Source of the DNA: CAITWF01 sp038231575
GTDB taxonomy: Bacteria; Verrucomicrobiota; Verrucomicrobiia; Opitutales; Opitutaceae
Direction: 5' to 3'
Assembly (NCBI GenBank): GCA_038231575.1
Contig: JBBRLB010000117.1
Location: forward strand, 1-19,172
DNA: 19,172 nt
In this document: positions 7,580 to 15,536 of the stretch, one piece after another
How positions within the stretch are numbered: position 1 is the stretch's first letter
Layout: each line of letters begins with the position of its first letter
Program-made: the position numbers and the translations under genes
The notes under the pieces: model-generated
Database searches by the model: none
What the model was told of the DNA's origin: nothing
Seen by the model: only the letters and a program-made list of their open reading frames with translations

Positions 7580-8629
7580 ATGAAAACCCAGCACCGCCAG
7601 CATTCCCTGCGGCGGCCGACCCTCGCGGGGCCGACCGTTCTCTTGGTTTTGATCACGCTCGTTCCCGTCGCACTTTTCGCCCAAAGCAAAAAGAAAAATC
7701 CCTCGAGCAAACTTTACGTTTCAGAGGTGAACGGCGACGCCCAGATCGACACCGGCTCCAACGTTCAGGATCTCAACAAACGTTCGGTCTACACGGCCGA
7801 AGGCACGACCATCGAAACCAAAAAGGCGGATCGACCAGAGGACAAGGGCAAGGCGTTTTCGACGATGGTGTATTCCAATGGCACGGCCGCTTATTTCGAT
7901 GAGAACACCAAGGTCGAGGTGAAGCACTTCGTCCAGGAGCCCTTCACACCCAACCGCAGCGACATGGAAGTTGAGCCGTCGATTTCGCAGACGCAGGCTT
8001 TCGTGGCCCGGGGCACGGTCGGGTTGTGCGCGTCCAAACTCGTCGCCGGCAGCAGCATGAACTACAGCACCGCGCAGGGTTCGGTGAACATTCGCGGGCA
8101 AAAAGTCGTGATTGAAGCCAACGACGCGGAGACCAAGGTCTCGATGCTCGAAGGCGAAAGCACGGTGCGCGGTGGCACGCAGGATTTGGGCGGACACACC
8201 TTGCACGCCGGTGAGCAGGCGATTATTCGGCGCGGCGGTGCGGGCCAGCCTAACAATGTGCAGGTGCAAAAAATCCCGCCGGCCGAAGTGGCCGCGCTGG
8301 ATGACAAGGTCGCCATGGCGTGCATGGCCAAGAAGACCGTCTATTTCGACGTGAGGGAACGGCCGCTCACGCTCGGCGGCCCGTCAGGCTCGCCCGAGGC
8401 AGCCCTCGCGGACGACACCGCCAGCGGATCAGCGACTACGAGCGGCGGCAGCACCTCGACGAGCAGTGGTCTTGTCACCGCCTTTGACGGCACCCCCGCT
8501 AACAGCGGCTTTGCGACGAGCGGCTCAACGGTGCGGGAAATCGTCGCCATTCCCGTGGTGCCGGTGAATCTTCCCGTGCAGTTCACCGTCAGCCCGTCTC
8601 GCATTGTCACCCCGAGGCCGGGTGGTTGA
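7580..8629 (+). CDS. Secreted FecR-domain protein of the polysaccharide export operon
   Basis: A 349-residue exported protein. A basic N-terminus and hydrophobic stretch (17-34, ending ALFA) form a signal peptide. A FecR-type beta-rich domain spans about 45-218, including the segments SEVNGDAQIDTGS, GSVNIRGQKVVIEA, VSMLEGESTVRGG and LHAGEQAIIRRG. Residues 275-315 are a Ser/Thr/Gly-rich low-complexity linker, and the tail is proline-rich. Classical FecR is an inner-membrane anti-sigma regulator; this protein has neither a cytoplasmic N-terminal domain nor a sigma-factor gene beside it, so it is more likely a periplasmic or surface component. It heads the export operon, 27 bases before the barrel gene. 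Its role in export is inferred only from position. No Shine-Dalgarno site is visible. Confidence 0.75.
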   Translation: MKTQHRQHSLRRPTLAGPTVLLVLITLVPVALFAQSKKKNPSSKLYVSEVNGDAQIDTGSNVQDLNKRSVYTAEGTTIETKKADRPEDKGKAFSTMVYSNGTAAYFDENTKVEVKHFVQEPFTPNRSDMEVEPSISQTQAFVARGTVGLCASKLVAGSSMNYSTAQGSVNIRGQKVVIEANDAETKVSMLEGESTVRGGTQDLGGHTLHAGEQAIIRRGGAGQPNNVQVQKIPPAEVAALDDKVAMACMAKKTVYFDVRERPLTLGGPSGSPEAALADDTASGSATTSGGSTSTSSGLVTAFDGTPANSGFATSGSTVREIVAIPVVPVNLPVQFTVSPSRIVTPRPGG

Positions 8630-8656
8630 CGCGCCAAGCACCGCGGGAAGATTCGA

Positions 8657-9844
8657 GTGCCCATGGAACCCAGGCGAGAAATTCGTGCCGTCCTTGCGCT
8701 GCTGCTGGCGGTCGTCATCGGTTGCTCGCCCGCGCACGCGCTCGTGACGCTGAATTTCAATGATGGCCATGACCACATCCACGTGACCGGCACCTTCAAC
8801 GTCGCCAGCGACTCCAACGTGTTCGCCAATAACACCGGCAAGGGGGACTTCATTTATTCCAGCGGCCTCACGGCCGACTACGTCCGCCGAGCCGGCTGGA
8901 TCGGCGTGAACGCCAGTGCCTCGGTGGCCGGCTCCCACTTTGCCAGCATCAAGGGCGAGGATTTTAGCAATCCGAGTTTCAACATGGAGTTCACCAAGCA
9001 AAGCGGGCGCACGACCGGAACCATCACGCTCAGCGCGGCGCGGGAAAGCCGGGCCGATTCCGCGGTCAATATGCGGACGGTCTCGTGGAACTACAACGCG
9101 GCGCTCAACTTCGCCTACCCAATCATCGAACGGTTCAAGGCGTCCGGCAGTTTCGGCTACGCGGCACACAAATATGTCGACTCCACCAATCTGGTGAATC
9201 TCTCGACGTATACCGCCGGGGTGAACTTGTTCTACGTCTACAATACCGAGCGGGATCTGAGCGCGGGTTATCGTTACCGCTACACCCAAACCTCCGTGAA
9301 CGACTCCACGACCGATCACAATTTTTCGGTGGGCACGTCCGGCCGCCTGATTCGGGGGCTCAACGGCTCCGTGAACTTCGGCTATCAATTCCGGGTGCCC
9401 AGCCGCGCCGGCCAGCCCGCTTTTCAGGGAGTCAGCGCCACCGGCGCGACCACTTACGCCCTCAACCGCAAAATGTCCCTCTCCGGGCAGATCTCGAAAG
9501 ACTTTTCGACGACCGCCACCGACTCGTCGGTCGACACCGTGTCCGCCAACCTCGACGGCAAGTATGCCTACAGTTCAAAGTGGAGTGTCACGAGCGGCGT
9601 GGGTTGGGGCCGGAGCCGTTTTCTCGGCCAAGCCGGTCGGGTGATTCTGGCGGTCGGCCCGCCGTTGGTCCTCGGCGCCAATCGCCAGGATGATTTTTTT
9701 CACGCGGACGCCTCCCTGAACTACGCCCGCAGCGAACGCGTGAAACTTTCCTTCACGTATAGCTGGTTTAAGAACTGGTCGACGACCTCCTACGCCGACT
9801 TCGTTCGCTCCAGCTGGAACCTCAACCTCAACTCCCGACTATGA
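8657..9844 (+). CDS. Outer-membrane beta-barrel protein of polysaccharide export
   Basis: A 395-residue outer-membrane barrel. A signal peptide covers about 1-28 (AVLALLLAVVIGCSPAHA). The mature part alternates polar and aromatic residues through many predicted strands (for example YNAALNFAYPIIERFKASGS and LSAGYRYRYTQTSV), enough for about 16-18 strands by eye. GTG at 8657 is chosen because GGGAAG sits seven bases upstream; ATG at 8663 would remove two residues. Its TGA overlaps the ATG of the export protein (ATGA, 9841-9844), so the two are co-translated. A barrel coupled to a short export protein lacking its own outer-membrane helix fits the composite OPX/beta-barrel translocon known from Myxococcus xanthus (Wzp-type). 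That role is inferred; an EpsL-like label is also possible. Confidence 0.75.
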   Translation: MPMEPRREIRAVLALLLAVVIGCSPAHALVTLNFNDGHDHIHVTGTFNVASDSNVFANNTGKGDFIYSSGLTADYVRRAGWIGVNASASVAGSHFASIKGEDFSNPSFNMEFTKQSGRTTGTITLSAARESRADSAVNMRTVSWNYNAALNFAYPIIERFKASGSFGYAAHKYVDSTNLVNLSTYTAGVNLFYVYNTERDLSAGYRYRYTQTSVNDSTTDHNFSVGTSGRLIRGLNGSVNFGYQFRVPSRAGQPAFQGVSATGATTYALNRKMSLSGQISKDFSTTATDSSVDTVSANLDGKYAYSSKWSVTSGVGWGRSRFLGQAGRVILAVGPPLVLGANRQDDFFHADASLNYARSERVKLSFTYSWFKNWSTTSYADFVRSSWNLNLNSRL

Positions 9845-10491
9845 ACGCCCCGAATCACGTCGTGCCCCACTTCTCCCGTGGTCTGCTGGTGCTCGCCGTC
9901 TGGCTCGGCGCGAGTCTCGCTGGGGCGCAGGCGCCTGGCTCGGCCGCCGCCGACGATAGAAAAGCGATCGTCTACAAGATTTCCCGGACCGACAAAATCA
10001 GCATCAACGTCGTCGGCGAACAGGAACTCAACGTAGGCGCCAAACGCGTCGACGCCAACGGCAACGTCGGTCTCACCTATGTCGGCGAGGTCAAAATTGC
10101 CGGCCTCTCCGTCACCCAGGCCCAGAGCGCGATCGAAGCCGCTTACCGGGACGGGCGCTTTCTCCGCAACCCGCAGGTGACGATCAACATCGAGGAATAC
10201 GCGCAGCGCACCGTTTCGGTCTCCGGCATGGTCAAGCAGCCCGGCACCGTCAACCTCCCCCCCGAGTCGACGATGACGATCAAGGAACTCATCCTCAAGG
10301 CGGGCGGATTTACGGAAACGGCCAGCGGCAGCAAGGTGCGGGTGAGCCGCGTGCTGCCGGACGGCACCACAAAAATCTTCACGCTCAACGTCGACAGCAT
10401 CCTCAAGGGCAAGGACACCGGTAAATCCGGCGACAACAATTTCGTATTAGAGCCGGACGACATCGTTTACGTCCCGGAAAAAATTATCTGA
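9841..10491 (+). CDS. Short polysaccharide export (OPX/Wza-like) protein with one SLBB domain
   Basis: Periplasmic export channel component, 216 residues. A signal sequence covers about 10-29 (LLVLAVWLGASLAGA) and has no lipobox cysteine. The Poly_export domain spans about 43-118, from YKISRTDKISINVVGEQELN to NPQVTINIEEY. One SLBB domain follows (about 124-208, from VSVSGMVKQPGTVNLPPEST to VLEPDDIVYVPEK). E. coli Wza is much longer, with further domains and a C-terminal amphipathic helix that forms the outer-membrane pore. This protein stops right after the SLBB domain, so it needs a partner to cross the outer membrane; the overlapping barrel gene upstream is the obvious candidate. Only seven bases separate it from the kinase gene. 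Confidence 0.9.
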   Translation: MNAPNHVVPHFSRGLLVLAVWLGASLAGAQAPGSAAADDRKAIVYKISRTDKISINVVGEQELNVGAKRVDANGNVGLTYVGEVKIAGLSVTQAQSAIEAAYRDGRFLRNPQVTINIEEYAQRTVSVSGMVKQPGTVNLPPESTMTIKELILKAGGFTETASGSKVRVSRVLPDGTTKIFTLNVDSILKGKDTGKSGDNNFVLEPDDIVYVPEKII

Positions 10492-10498
10492 GACCTCG

Positions 10499-12655
10499 AT
10501 GGCCGACCCTAACGCAAAACCACCCGCGCCTTCCGGTGATCGGGACGATGACGTCGTCCAACGCCGCACCTTCCGCGACTACTACATCATCCTGCGCGAA
10601 CGCATTTGGATCGCGCTGCCGCTCGCGCTGCTGGTGTCGATCGGCTACGGCTATCTGCAGATGCAGGCGGTCCCGGTTTATTCTGCCGCAGCGACGATGC
10701 AGTTTGAAAAGCCGGACACGATCGTCACGACCGTCGGCGTCGTCGATCAGGCCGTCCGCAGCGACGTCGATCTCAACACCTACATTCAGATCCTGCAGAG
10801 CGGCAAACTGCGGAGCAAGGTCCTCGAGTCGTTCACGCCCGAGGAGCGCAAGATTTTGCAGCGGGCCGCGTTGAAACGCCTCCCGCCCGGCACGCCGCCT
10901 GCCGCCGTCGGGCTGCCGCTCGGGAACGTCGGGTTCAGCTCCCTGCACAACAGCTTTCTCATCGGCGTGAACGTCACCCACGACGATCCCGAGGCGGCGG
11001 CGCTCGTGGCCAATGCTTACGTGAAGCAGTTCATGACCTATCTGATCGAGAATGCCGGGGGGCGTAACGACGCCGCGATCGAATATCTCAACCAAAGCGC
11101 GGATCGCATGCGCAAAGAATCGGAGGACACCGACGTGAAGCTGCAGCAATACATGAAGGAGAAGAACCTCCTCTCGCTCGACGGCAGCCAGAACATGGTG
11201 GCCGATGCCCTCAAGTCCGCTTACGGCCGGCTGCAGGAGGCCCGTCTCACCCTCCTCCGCATCGAGGAAATGGTGAAACAGGTCGATAGCTTTACCGCCG
11301 CGGGAAAAAACAAATTCGAGATTTCCTACATCGCCAACTATGGCGCCGTGCCCAGCTTGAAAAGCCAGCTCGACACTTTGATGCAGCAGCAGTCGCGCCT
11401 CGCCGAGCGCTACTTCGAAAAGCACCCGCTGATGATCGACAACGCGAACAACATCGACATCACGCAGGACCATCTCAACAAGGCCATCGACCTCGCCATT
11501 GCCGCCCTTTACACGCAGCGCGAGGAAGCCCGCCAGAGCGTCAAGACCTACGAGGCCGAATATGACAAGCGCGAGAAGGACTCCTTTGCGCTGAATGACA
11601 TGAGCATCGAGTTCGGCCATCTCAAGAGTGAGGCCGACGTGAAGAAGCAGCAATACATGGGCATCCTGAGCCGCTTGAATGAGACGCGCACGACCAAGAA
11701 TATCGAAAAGCTCCCGCTGCATCCGTTGGACCCCGCCACGGTCAATCCCGGCCCGATTTCGCCCAACAAAACCGCCATCACGCGCACCTGCACCGGTCTC
11801 GGCCTGTTGATTTTCATCGGCGTCGCCGTGGGCCTCAGCTTCATCGACGACCGCATCAAGAGCGCGTGGGACGTCGAGTCCTTCATCGGCGCCAACCTGC
11901 TCGGCATCATCCCCGATCTCGCCGCGATGAAGGACGACGAGAAATACAGCCTGCTCCTCAACGACAGCCAGACGCCCGGCGCGGAGGCTTTCCTCAGCGT
12001 TTACAGCTCAATCAAGATTCATTCGAAACTCGATTTTCCGAAATCCGTCCTGATCACGAGCACGATTCCCGGCGAAGGCAAAACGCTCATTTCCTGCAAC
12101 GTCGCCGGAAGCTTCGCCCGCCACGGCAAGAAGACCCTCCTGATCGACTGCGATCTCCGCCGGCCGATGCTGCACCGGCACTTCAAGCAGCAGAACAACG
12201 CCGGCCTGCTCTCGTGGTTCGAAAACGGCGCCTCGCTCGAGGGCGATCTCGCGAATCATCCCGGGCTCGGCATCATCAAGGTCGGCGAAAATCTTTCCCT
12301 GCTCTGCTCCGGCGGCCGCTCCAAGAGTCCAACCGAACTCCTGGAAAGCCCCATGTTCGGCCAGCTCCTCGAACGCCTGAAGCGCGAATACGATCTCGTG
12401 ATCGTCGACTCGCCGCCCCTCGGCGCGGTCACGGATTCGCTGCTGATCGCGGAGCGCATCGACGAGGTCATCTACGTCTGCCGTTTCAACCGCGCCTACC
12501 GGAAGCACATTCGCCTCTACATGCGCGCGCTGCGCAACGGCAAGAATGAGGTCCTCGGCATCGTGCTCAACGGCCTCTCGCCGCGCCGCATCGAGTATTA
12601 TTCGAACTACCGCTACTATCGCAGCTACAAGAAATATTACGGCGCACAGACGTAG
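10499..12655 (+). CDS. Wzc-type polysaccharide co-polymerase / bacterial tyrosine autokinase
   Basis: Inner-membrane chain-length regulator and BY-kinase, 718 residues. TM1 is at about 37-53 (IWIALPLALLVSIGYGY), with a Wzz domain after it and a long periplasmic helical region (about 190-410). A proline-rich stretch (PLDPATVNPGPISPNK) precedes TM2 at about 430-452. The cytoplasmic kinase domain has Walker A IPGEGKT (523-529), Walker A' LLIDCDLRRP and Walker B LVIVDSPP. The final 20 residues contain eight tyrosines (700, 701, 704, 706, 707, 710, 713, 714), the expected autophosphorylation cluster. All domains are intact. It is the last gene of the export operon, followed by a strong terminator. 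By family it cycles phosphorylation to control polymer length and export. Confidence 0.93.
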   Translation: MADPNAKPPAPSGDRDDDVVQRRTFRDYYIILRERIWIALPLALLVSIGYGYLQMQAVPVYSAAATMQFEKPDTIVTTVGVVDQAVRSDVDLNTYIQILQSGKLRSKVLESFTPEERKILQRAALKRLPPGTPPAAVGLPLGNVGFSSLHNSFLIGVNVTHDDPEAAALVANAYVKQFMTYLIENAGGRNDAAIEYLNQSADRMRKESEDTDVKLQQYMKEKNLLSLDGSQNMVADALKSAYGRLQEARLTLLRIEEMVKQVDSFTAAGKNKFEISYIANYGAVPSLKSQLDTLMQQQSRLAERYFEKHPLMIDNANNIDITQDHLNKAIDLAIAALYTQREEARQSVKTYEAEYDKREKDSFALNDMSIEFGHLKSEADVKKQQYMGILSRLNETRTTKNIEKLPLHPLDPATVNPGPISPNKTAITRTCTGLGLLIFIGVAVGLSFIDDRIKSAWDVESFIGANLLGIIPDLAAMKDDEKYSLLLNDSQTPGAEAFLSVYSSIKIHSKLDFPKSVLITSTIPGEGKTLISCNVAGSFARHGKKTLLIDCDLRRPMLHRHFKQQNNAGLLSWFENGASLEGDLANHPGLGIIKVGENLSLLCSGGRSKSPTELLESPMFGQLLERLKREYDLVIVDSPPLGAVTDSLLIAERIDEVIYVCRFNRAYRKHIRLYMRALRNGKNEVLGIVLNGLSPRRIEYYSNYRYYRSYKKYYGAQT

Positions 12656-12710
12656 CTTGTCCTCGCGCGGTCGGCTGCGCCGTCCCAAGCGCTCCCTCGC
12701 CGGAAACCCG

Positions 12711-12734
12711 CCGCGCTCCCCGCGCGGCTTTTTC
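12711..12734 (+). terminator. Intrinsic terminator of the export operon
   Basis: A perfect 7-bp GC stem, GCCGCGC and GCGCGGC, with loop TCCCC, is followed directly by five Ts. It lies 55 bases after the kinase stop and separates the export operon from lpxI. Confidence 0.85.
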
Positions 12735-12796
12735 GTGTCCCGGCCCCGCCGCATTTCTTCCTTCCGCCGTCCCATCCGCGTCTTCAGCCTCCCCCC

Positions 12797-13642
12797 GTGC
12801 CGCCGTCTGCTTTCCTCCCCGCCCACTTCGATCCGCGCCAGCCCGTCGCGCTGATCGCGGGCCAGGGCCGCTACCCCCAACTCGTCGCCCAATCGATCCG
12901 ACGCGCGGGCGTGCCGCTGCGGCTCATCGCGTTCGACGAGGAAACCCCGCCCGAACTCGTCGCCTCCTTTCCCGAGTCCGAACGGCGCACGCTGCTGGTC
13001 GGACAGCTCGGCAAGATGTTGAAGACGCTGAAGGAATTCGGCGCCGGCTACGCGCTGATGGCCGGCCAGATCACGCCGCGCCGGCTGTTCAAGGGTCTCC
13101 ATCCCGACCTCAAGGCCACCCAGATTCTGCTCTCCCTCAAGCGCCGCAACGCCGAGACGATCTTCGGCGCCATCGCGCAGGAGATCGAGGCGCTCGGGGT
13201 GACCTTGCTCGACGCCCGCGCGTTTCTCGACGACCACCTGGCCAGCGCCGGCTGCCTGACGGGCAGGACGTTTCCGATCGAACGCGACTATCTCGATCAC
13301 GGCATCCTCATCGCGCGCGAGTGCGCGCGGCTCGACATCGGCCAGGGTTGCGTCGTGCGCAAGGGCACCGTGCTCGCCGTGGAGGCGTTCGAGGGCACCG
13401 ACGAGATGCTCCGCCGCGCCGGCGGCTTCAAAACTGACGACGCGCTCTTCGTGAAAACCGTGAAGGCCCGCCAGGATTTCCGCTTCGACGTGCCGTGTTT
13501 CGGGCTGCGCACGCTCGAGGCGATGCGCGAGGCCAAGCTCGCCGCCGCCGCGCTGGAGGCGGGCAAGGTCATCATCCTCGATCGGCCCGCCGTCGTGCAG
13601 CAGGCCCGCGCCTGGGGCATCCATCTCCTCGGCTTCGCGTAG
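12797..13642 (+). CDS. lpxI: UDP-2,3-diacylglucosamine pyrophosphatase LpxI
   Basis: Hydrolyses UDP-2,3-diacylglucosamine to lipid X and UMP, the fourth step of lipid A synthesis, at the cytoplasmic side of the inner membrane. The 281-residue protein has the LpxI (DUF1009) layout: an N-terminal LIAGQGRYPQLVAQ start, GYALMAGQITPRRLF, and a C-terminal catalytic domain with GQGCVVRKGTVLAVEAFEGTD and TDDALFVKTVKARQDFRFDVP, ending ILDRPAVVQQARAWGIHLLGF. The start is GTG at 12797, adding 17 residues before the conserved part; no ATG or Shine-Dalgarno site is available. LpxI replaces LpxH in many bacteria outside the gamma- and beta-proteobacteria. It is followed at 45 bases by the bifunctional-nuclease-domain gene, probably in the same operon. 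Confidence 0.92.
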   Translation: MPPSAFLPAHFDPRQPVALIAGQGRYPQLVAQSIRRAGVPLRLIAFDEETPPELVASFPESERRTLLVGQLGKMLKTLKEFGAGYALMAGQITPRRLFKGLHPDLKATQILLSLKRRNAETIFGAIAQEIEALGVTLLDARAFLDDHLASAGCLTGRTFPIERDYLDHGILIARECARLDIGQGCVVRKGTVLAVEAFEGTDEMLRRAGGFKTDDALFVKTVKARQDFRFDVPCFGLRTLEAMREAKLAAAALEAGKVIILDRPAVVQQARAWGIHLLGFA

Positions 13643-13687
13643 CCGCCACTTGCGCGCGCTCCCGACTGCCTCCATCGTTTTTCCGTC

Positions 13688-14167
13688 ATGCAAACCGACC
13701 TCGTCGCCGTCGCCATCAAACACGTCATCCCCATGGCCAATGGCTGCGCCGTGTTTCTCGGCGAAGACTCGAAGACGTTTGTCATCTACGTTGATCCTTC
13801 CGTCGGCAACGCGATCCAGATGACGCTGAACGGCGTGAAGAAAGAGCGTCCGCTCACGCACGATCTGATCGGCAGCCTGCTGCTGGGGTTTGGCGCGCGG
13901 CTCGAACACATCGTCATCAACGACGCCACCAAGGACACCTTCTTCGCGCGCATCCTGCTGCGGATGGAAAACGAACTCGGCCAGAAAATCGTCGAGATCG
14001 ACGCCCGTCCGAGCGACTCGATCGTCCTCGCCCTGCAGCACAAGCGCCCGATTTACGTCGCACGCAAAGTTTTCGTCAACGCGCCGGACATGTCCGAAGT
14101 GCTCGAAAGCGTGCTCAAGCAACAGGCCGAGGACGGCGAAACGGAATCGGGCGACGAGGCCAAGTGA
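13688..14167 (+). CDS. Bifunctional nuclease (BFN/DUF151) domain protein
   Basis: A 159-residue cytoplasmic protein with the BFN domain across about 5-135. Typical signatures are VFLGEDSKTFVIYVDPSVG, RPLTHDLIGSLL, ARILLRM and the hallmark IDARPSDSIVLALQHKRPIYVA (about residues 102-123). Plant relatives have nuclease activity and a Thermotoga structure is known, but the role in bacteria is not settled. The last ~20 residues are acidic (EDGETESGDEAK). It lies 45 bases after lpxI and 51 before dus on the same strand, so co-transcription is likely. The ATG at 13688 places the domain directly at the N-terminus. Confidence 0.88.
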   Translation: MQTDLVAVAIKHVIPMANGCAVFLGEDSKTFVIYVDPSVGNAIQMTLNGVKKERPLTHDLIGSLLLGFGARLEHIVINDATKDTFFARILLRMENELGQKIVEIDARPSDSIVLALQHKRPIYVARKVFVNAPDMSEVLESVLKQQAEDGETESGDEAK

Positions 14168-14218
14168 CGCGCCGCGCCAGCCTGCGCCCCGCGCCGGATC
14201 CCTTCCTCTCCACGCCCA

Positions 14219-15328
14219 ATGTCTGAGCCGCTGCCGCCTTCCCGCTCCCCGCTTCCGCCCGGGCACGTCGCCCGCCAGCCGCTAACCGCGCTGGCGCCGA
14301 TGCAGGACGTGACCGACCTCGCGTTTATGCGCGTCATCGCCCACTACGGCGCGCCGGATTATTTTTTCACCGAGTTCTTCCGGGTGCATGCCCAGTCGCA
14401 CCCGGAGAAACACATCCTCCGCTCCATCGATGAAAACAACACGGGTCGTCCCGTCTTCGCCCAGTTGATCGGCGAGGATCTCACCCATCTCGCCCGCACC
14501 GCGGAGGATCTCATGCGGCACCGCGTCGCCGGCATCGATCTCAACCTCGGTTGTCCGGCGCCGAAGGTTTACAAAAAAAATGTCGGCGGCGGCCTGCTGC
14601 GCGAACCGGAGAAGGTTGCGAAAATCCTCGCCACCTTGCGCGCCGCGGTGCCGGGGCTCTTCACCGTGAAAATGCGCATCGGCTTCGACGACACCGCGCG
14701 TTTCGACGCCTTCGTCGATCTCGTGAACGCCCACCGCGTCGATCTGCTCAGCGTTCACGGGCGCACGGTGAAGGAAATGTATCGGAGCGAGGTCCACTAT
14801 GATTTCATCGCCCGGGCCGCCGCCCGCGCCCACTGCCCGGTCCTCGCCAACGGCAACGTCACGTCCGCCCCCCGCGCCGCCGCCATCCTCGGCGAGACGC
14901 GCGCCGCCGGCGTCATGATCGGGCGCCACGCGATTCGAAACCCGTGGATCTTCCGCCAGTGCCGCGAGCAATTCGCCGGCGCCCCCGTCATGCGTCTGAC
15001 GCTGGCGGATGTGCGCGACTACGTTGAGCGGCTCTATCGCGCGACGCAGTCGCCGGAATTTCCCGAACGCTCCCACGTGAACAAAATGAAGAAGTATCTC
15101 AACTTCGTCGGCCAGAGCGTGGATCCCACGGGCGCGTTTTTGCACGACATGCGGCGCACCGATTCTGAAGCCGAGCTCTTCGCGGTGTGCGATCGGCATC
15201 TCGTCGCGGGCGATGCGGCGGCGCGAGAATTTGCCCCCGAGCCCTATCCCGGCGTGATTGCCCGGCCGAACTGCGAAACGCCCAGCGCCGTCGCCGACGG
15301 CTGCTCGCTCGAAACCGTCACCGCGTAA
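14219..15328 (+). CDS. dus: tRNA-dihydrouridine synthase
   Basis: FMN-dependent reductase that converts specific uridines in tRNA to dihydrouridine; 369 residues. The TIM-barrel flavin site begins TALAPMQDVTDLAFMRVI. The catalytic cysteine is Cys112 in LNLGCPAPKVYKKNVGGGLL. The phosphate/FMN-binding segments LSVHGRTVKEMYRSEVHYD, CPVLANGNVTS and GVMIGRHAIRNPWIFRQ are all present. The C-terminal helical tRNA-binding domain (about 260-340) is intact; the last ~30 residues are not conserved. The Dus subgroup, and so the uridine position modified, cannot be assigned by eye. It is last in the lpxI-BFN-dus run and has its own terminator nine bases after the stop. Confidence 0.92.
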   Translation: MSEPLPPSRSPLPPGHVARQPLTALAPMQDVTDLAFMRVIAHYGAPDYFFTEFFRVHAQSHPEKHILRSIDENNTGRPVFAQLIGEDLTHLARTAEDLMRHRVAGIDLNLGCPAPKVYKKNVGGGLLREPEKVAKILATLRAAVPGLFTVKMRIGFDDTARFDAFVDLVNAHRVDLLSVHGRTVKEMYRSEVHYDFIARAAARAHCPVLANGNVTSAPRAAAILGETRAAGVMIGRHAIRNPWIFRQCREQFAGAPVMRLTLADVRDYVERLYRATQSPEFPERSHVNKMKKYLNFVGQSVDPTGAFLHDMRRTDSEAELFAVCDRHLVAGDAAAREFAPEPYPGVIARPNCETPSAVADGCSLETVTA

Positions 15329-15336
15329 GCCCCTTC

Positions 15337-15367
15337 GGGCAGACCGCGCCGGTCGGCCCCCTTTTTT
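15337..15367 (+). terminator. Intrinsic terminator of dus
   Basis: GGGC-a-GACCG-cgc-CGGTC-g-GCCC forms a nine-base-pair stem with one mismatch and a three-base loop. It is followed by CC and six Ts, starting nine bases after the dus stop codon. Confidence 0.8.
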
Positions 15368-15389
15368 CATTTGGGTCCTTCGCTTCGCT

Positions 15390-15408
15390 TGTAACGTATT
15401 ACGTTACA
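15390..15408. promoter_or_regulatory. Palindrome 1 upstream of the S9 peptidase (candidate operator)
   Basis: TGTAACGTA-T-TACGTTACA is a perfect 9+1+9 dyad. It is the exact reverse complement of the core of palindrome 2 and lies 44 bp from it centre to centre, about four helical turns. It sits between the dus terminator and the peptidase start (15537). A dimeric repressor or activator site is the simplest reading; a dispersed repeat is the alternative. Confidence 0.55.
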
Positions 15409-15430
15409 TCCTCAAGGGAGGGGCCGGCCG

Positions 15431-15455
15431 GTTTGTAACGTAATACGTTACAAAC
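15431..15455. promoter_or_regulatory. Palindrome 2 upstream of the S9 peptidase (candidate operator)
   Basis: A perfect 12+1+12 dyad whose 19-bp core TGTAACGTAATACGTTACA (15434-15452) is flanked by GTT and AAC. It lies 81 bp before the peptidase ATG and shares arms with palindrome 1. It is AT-rich against GC-rich surroundings. No T-run follows on the plus strand and no promoter could be placed with confidence. Confidence 0.55.
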
Positions 15456-15536
15456 GGGGAGGCACAACCGCACTCCCGGCGCCTCGCTCCCGCCTCGCCA
15501 AGTTCCCCGCGCCCGCTATCACGTTTTCTTCCAAGC

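Noticed and set aside
12008..14266. 752-residue minus-strand frame across the kinase end, lpxI and BFN genes
   Set aside because: It is antisense to three recognisable genes and crosses their spacers; it shows no domain pattern.
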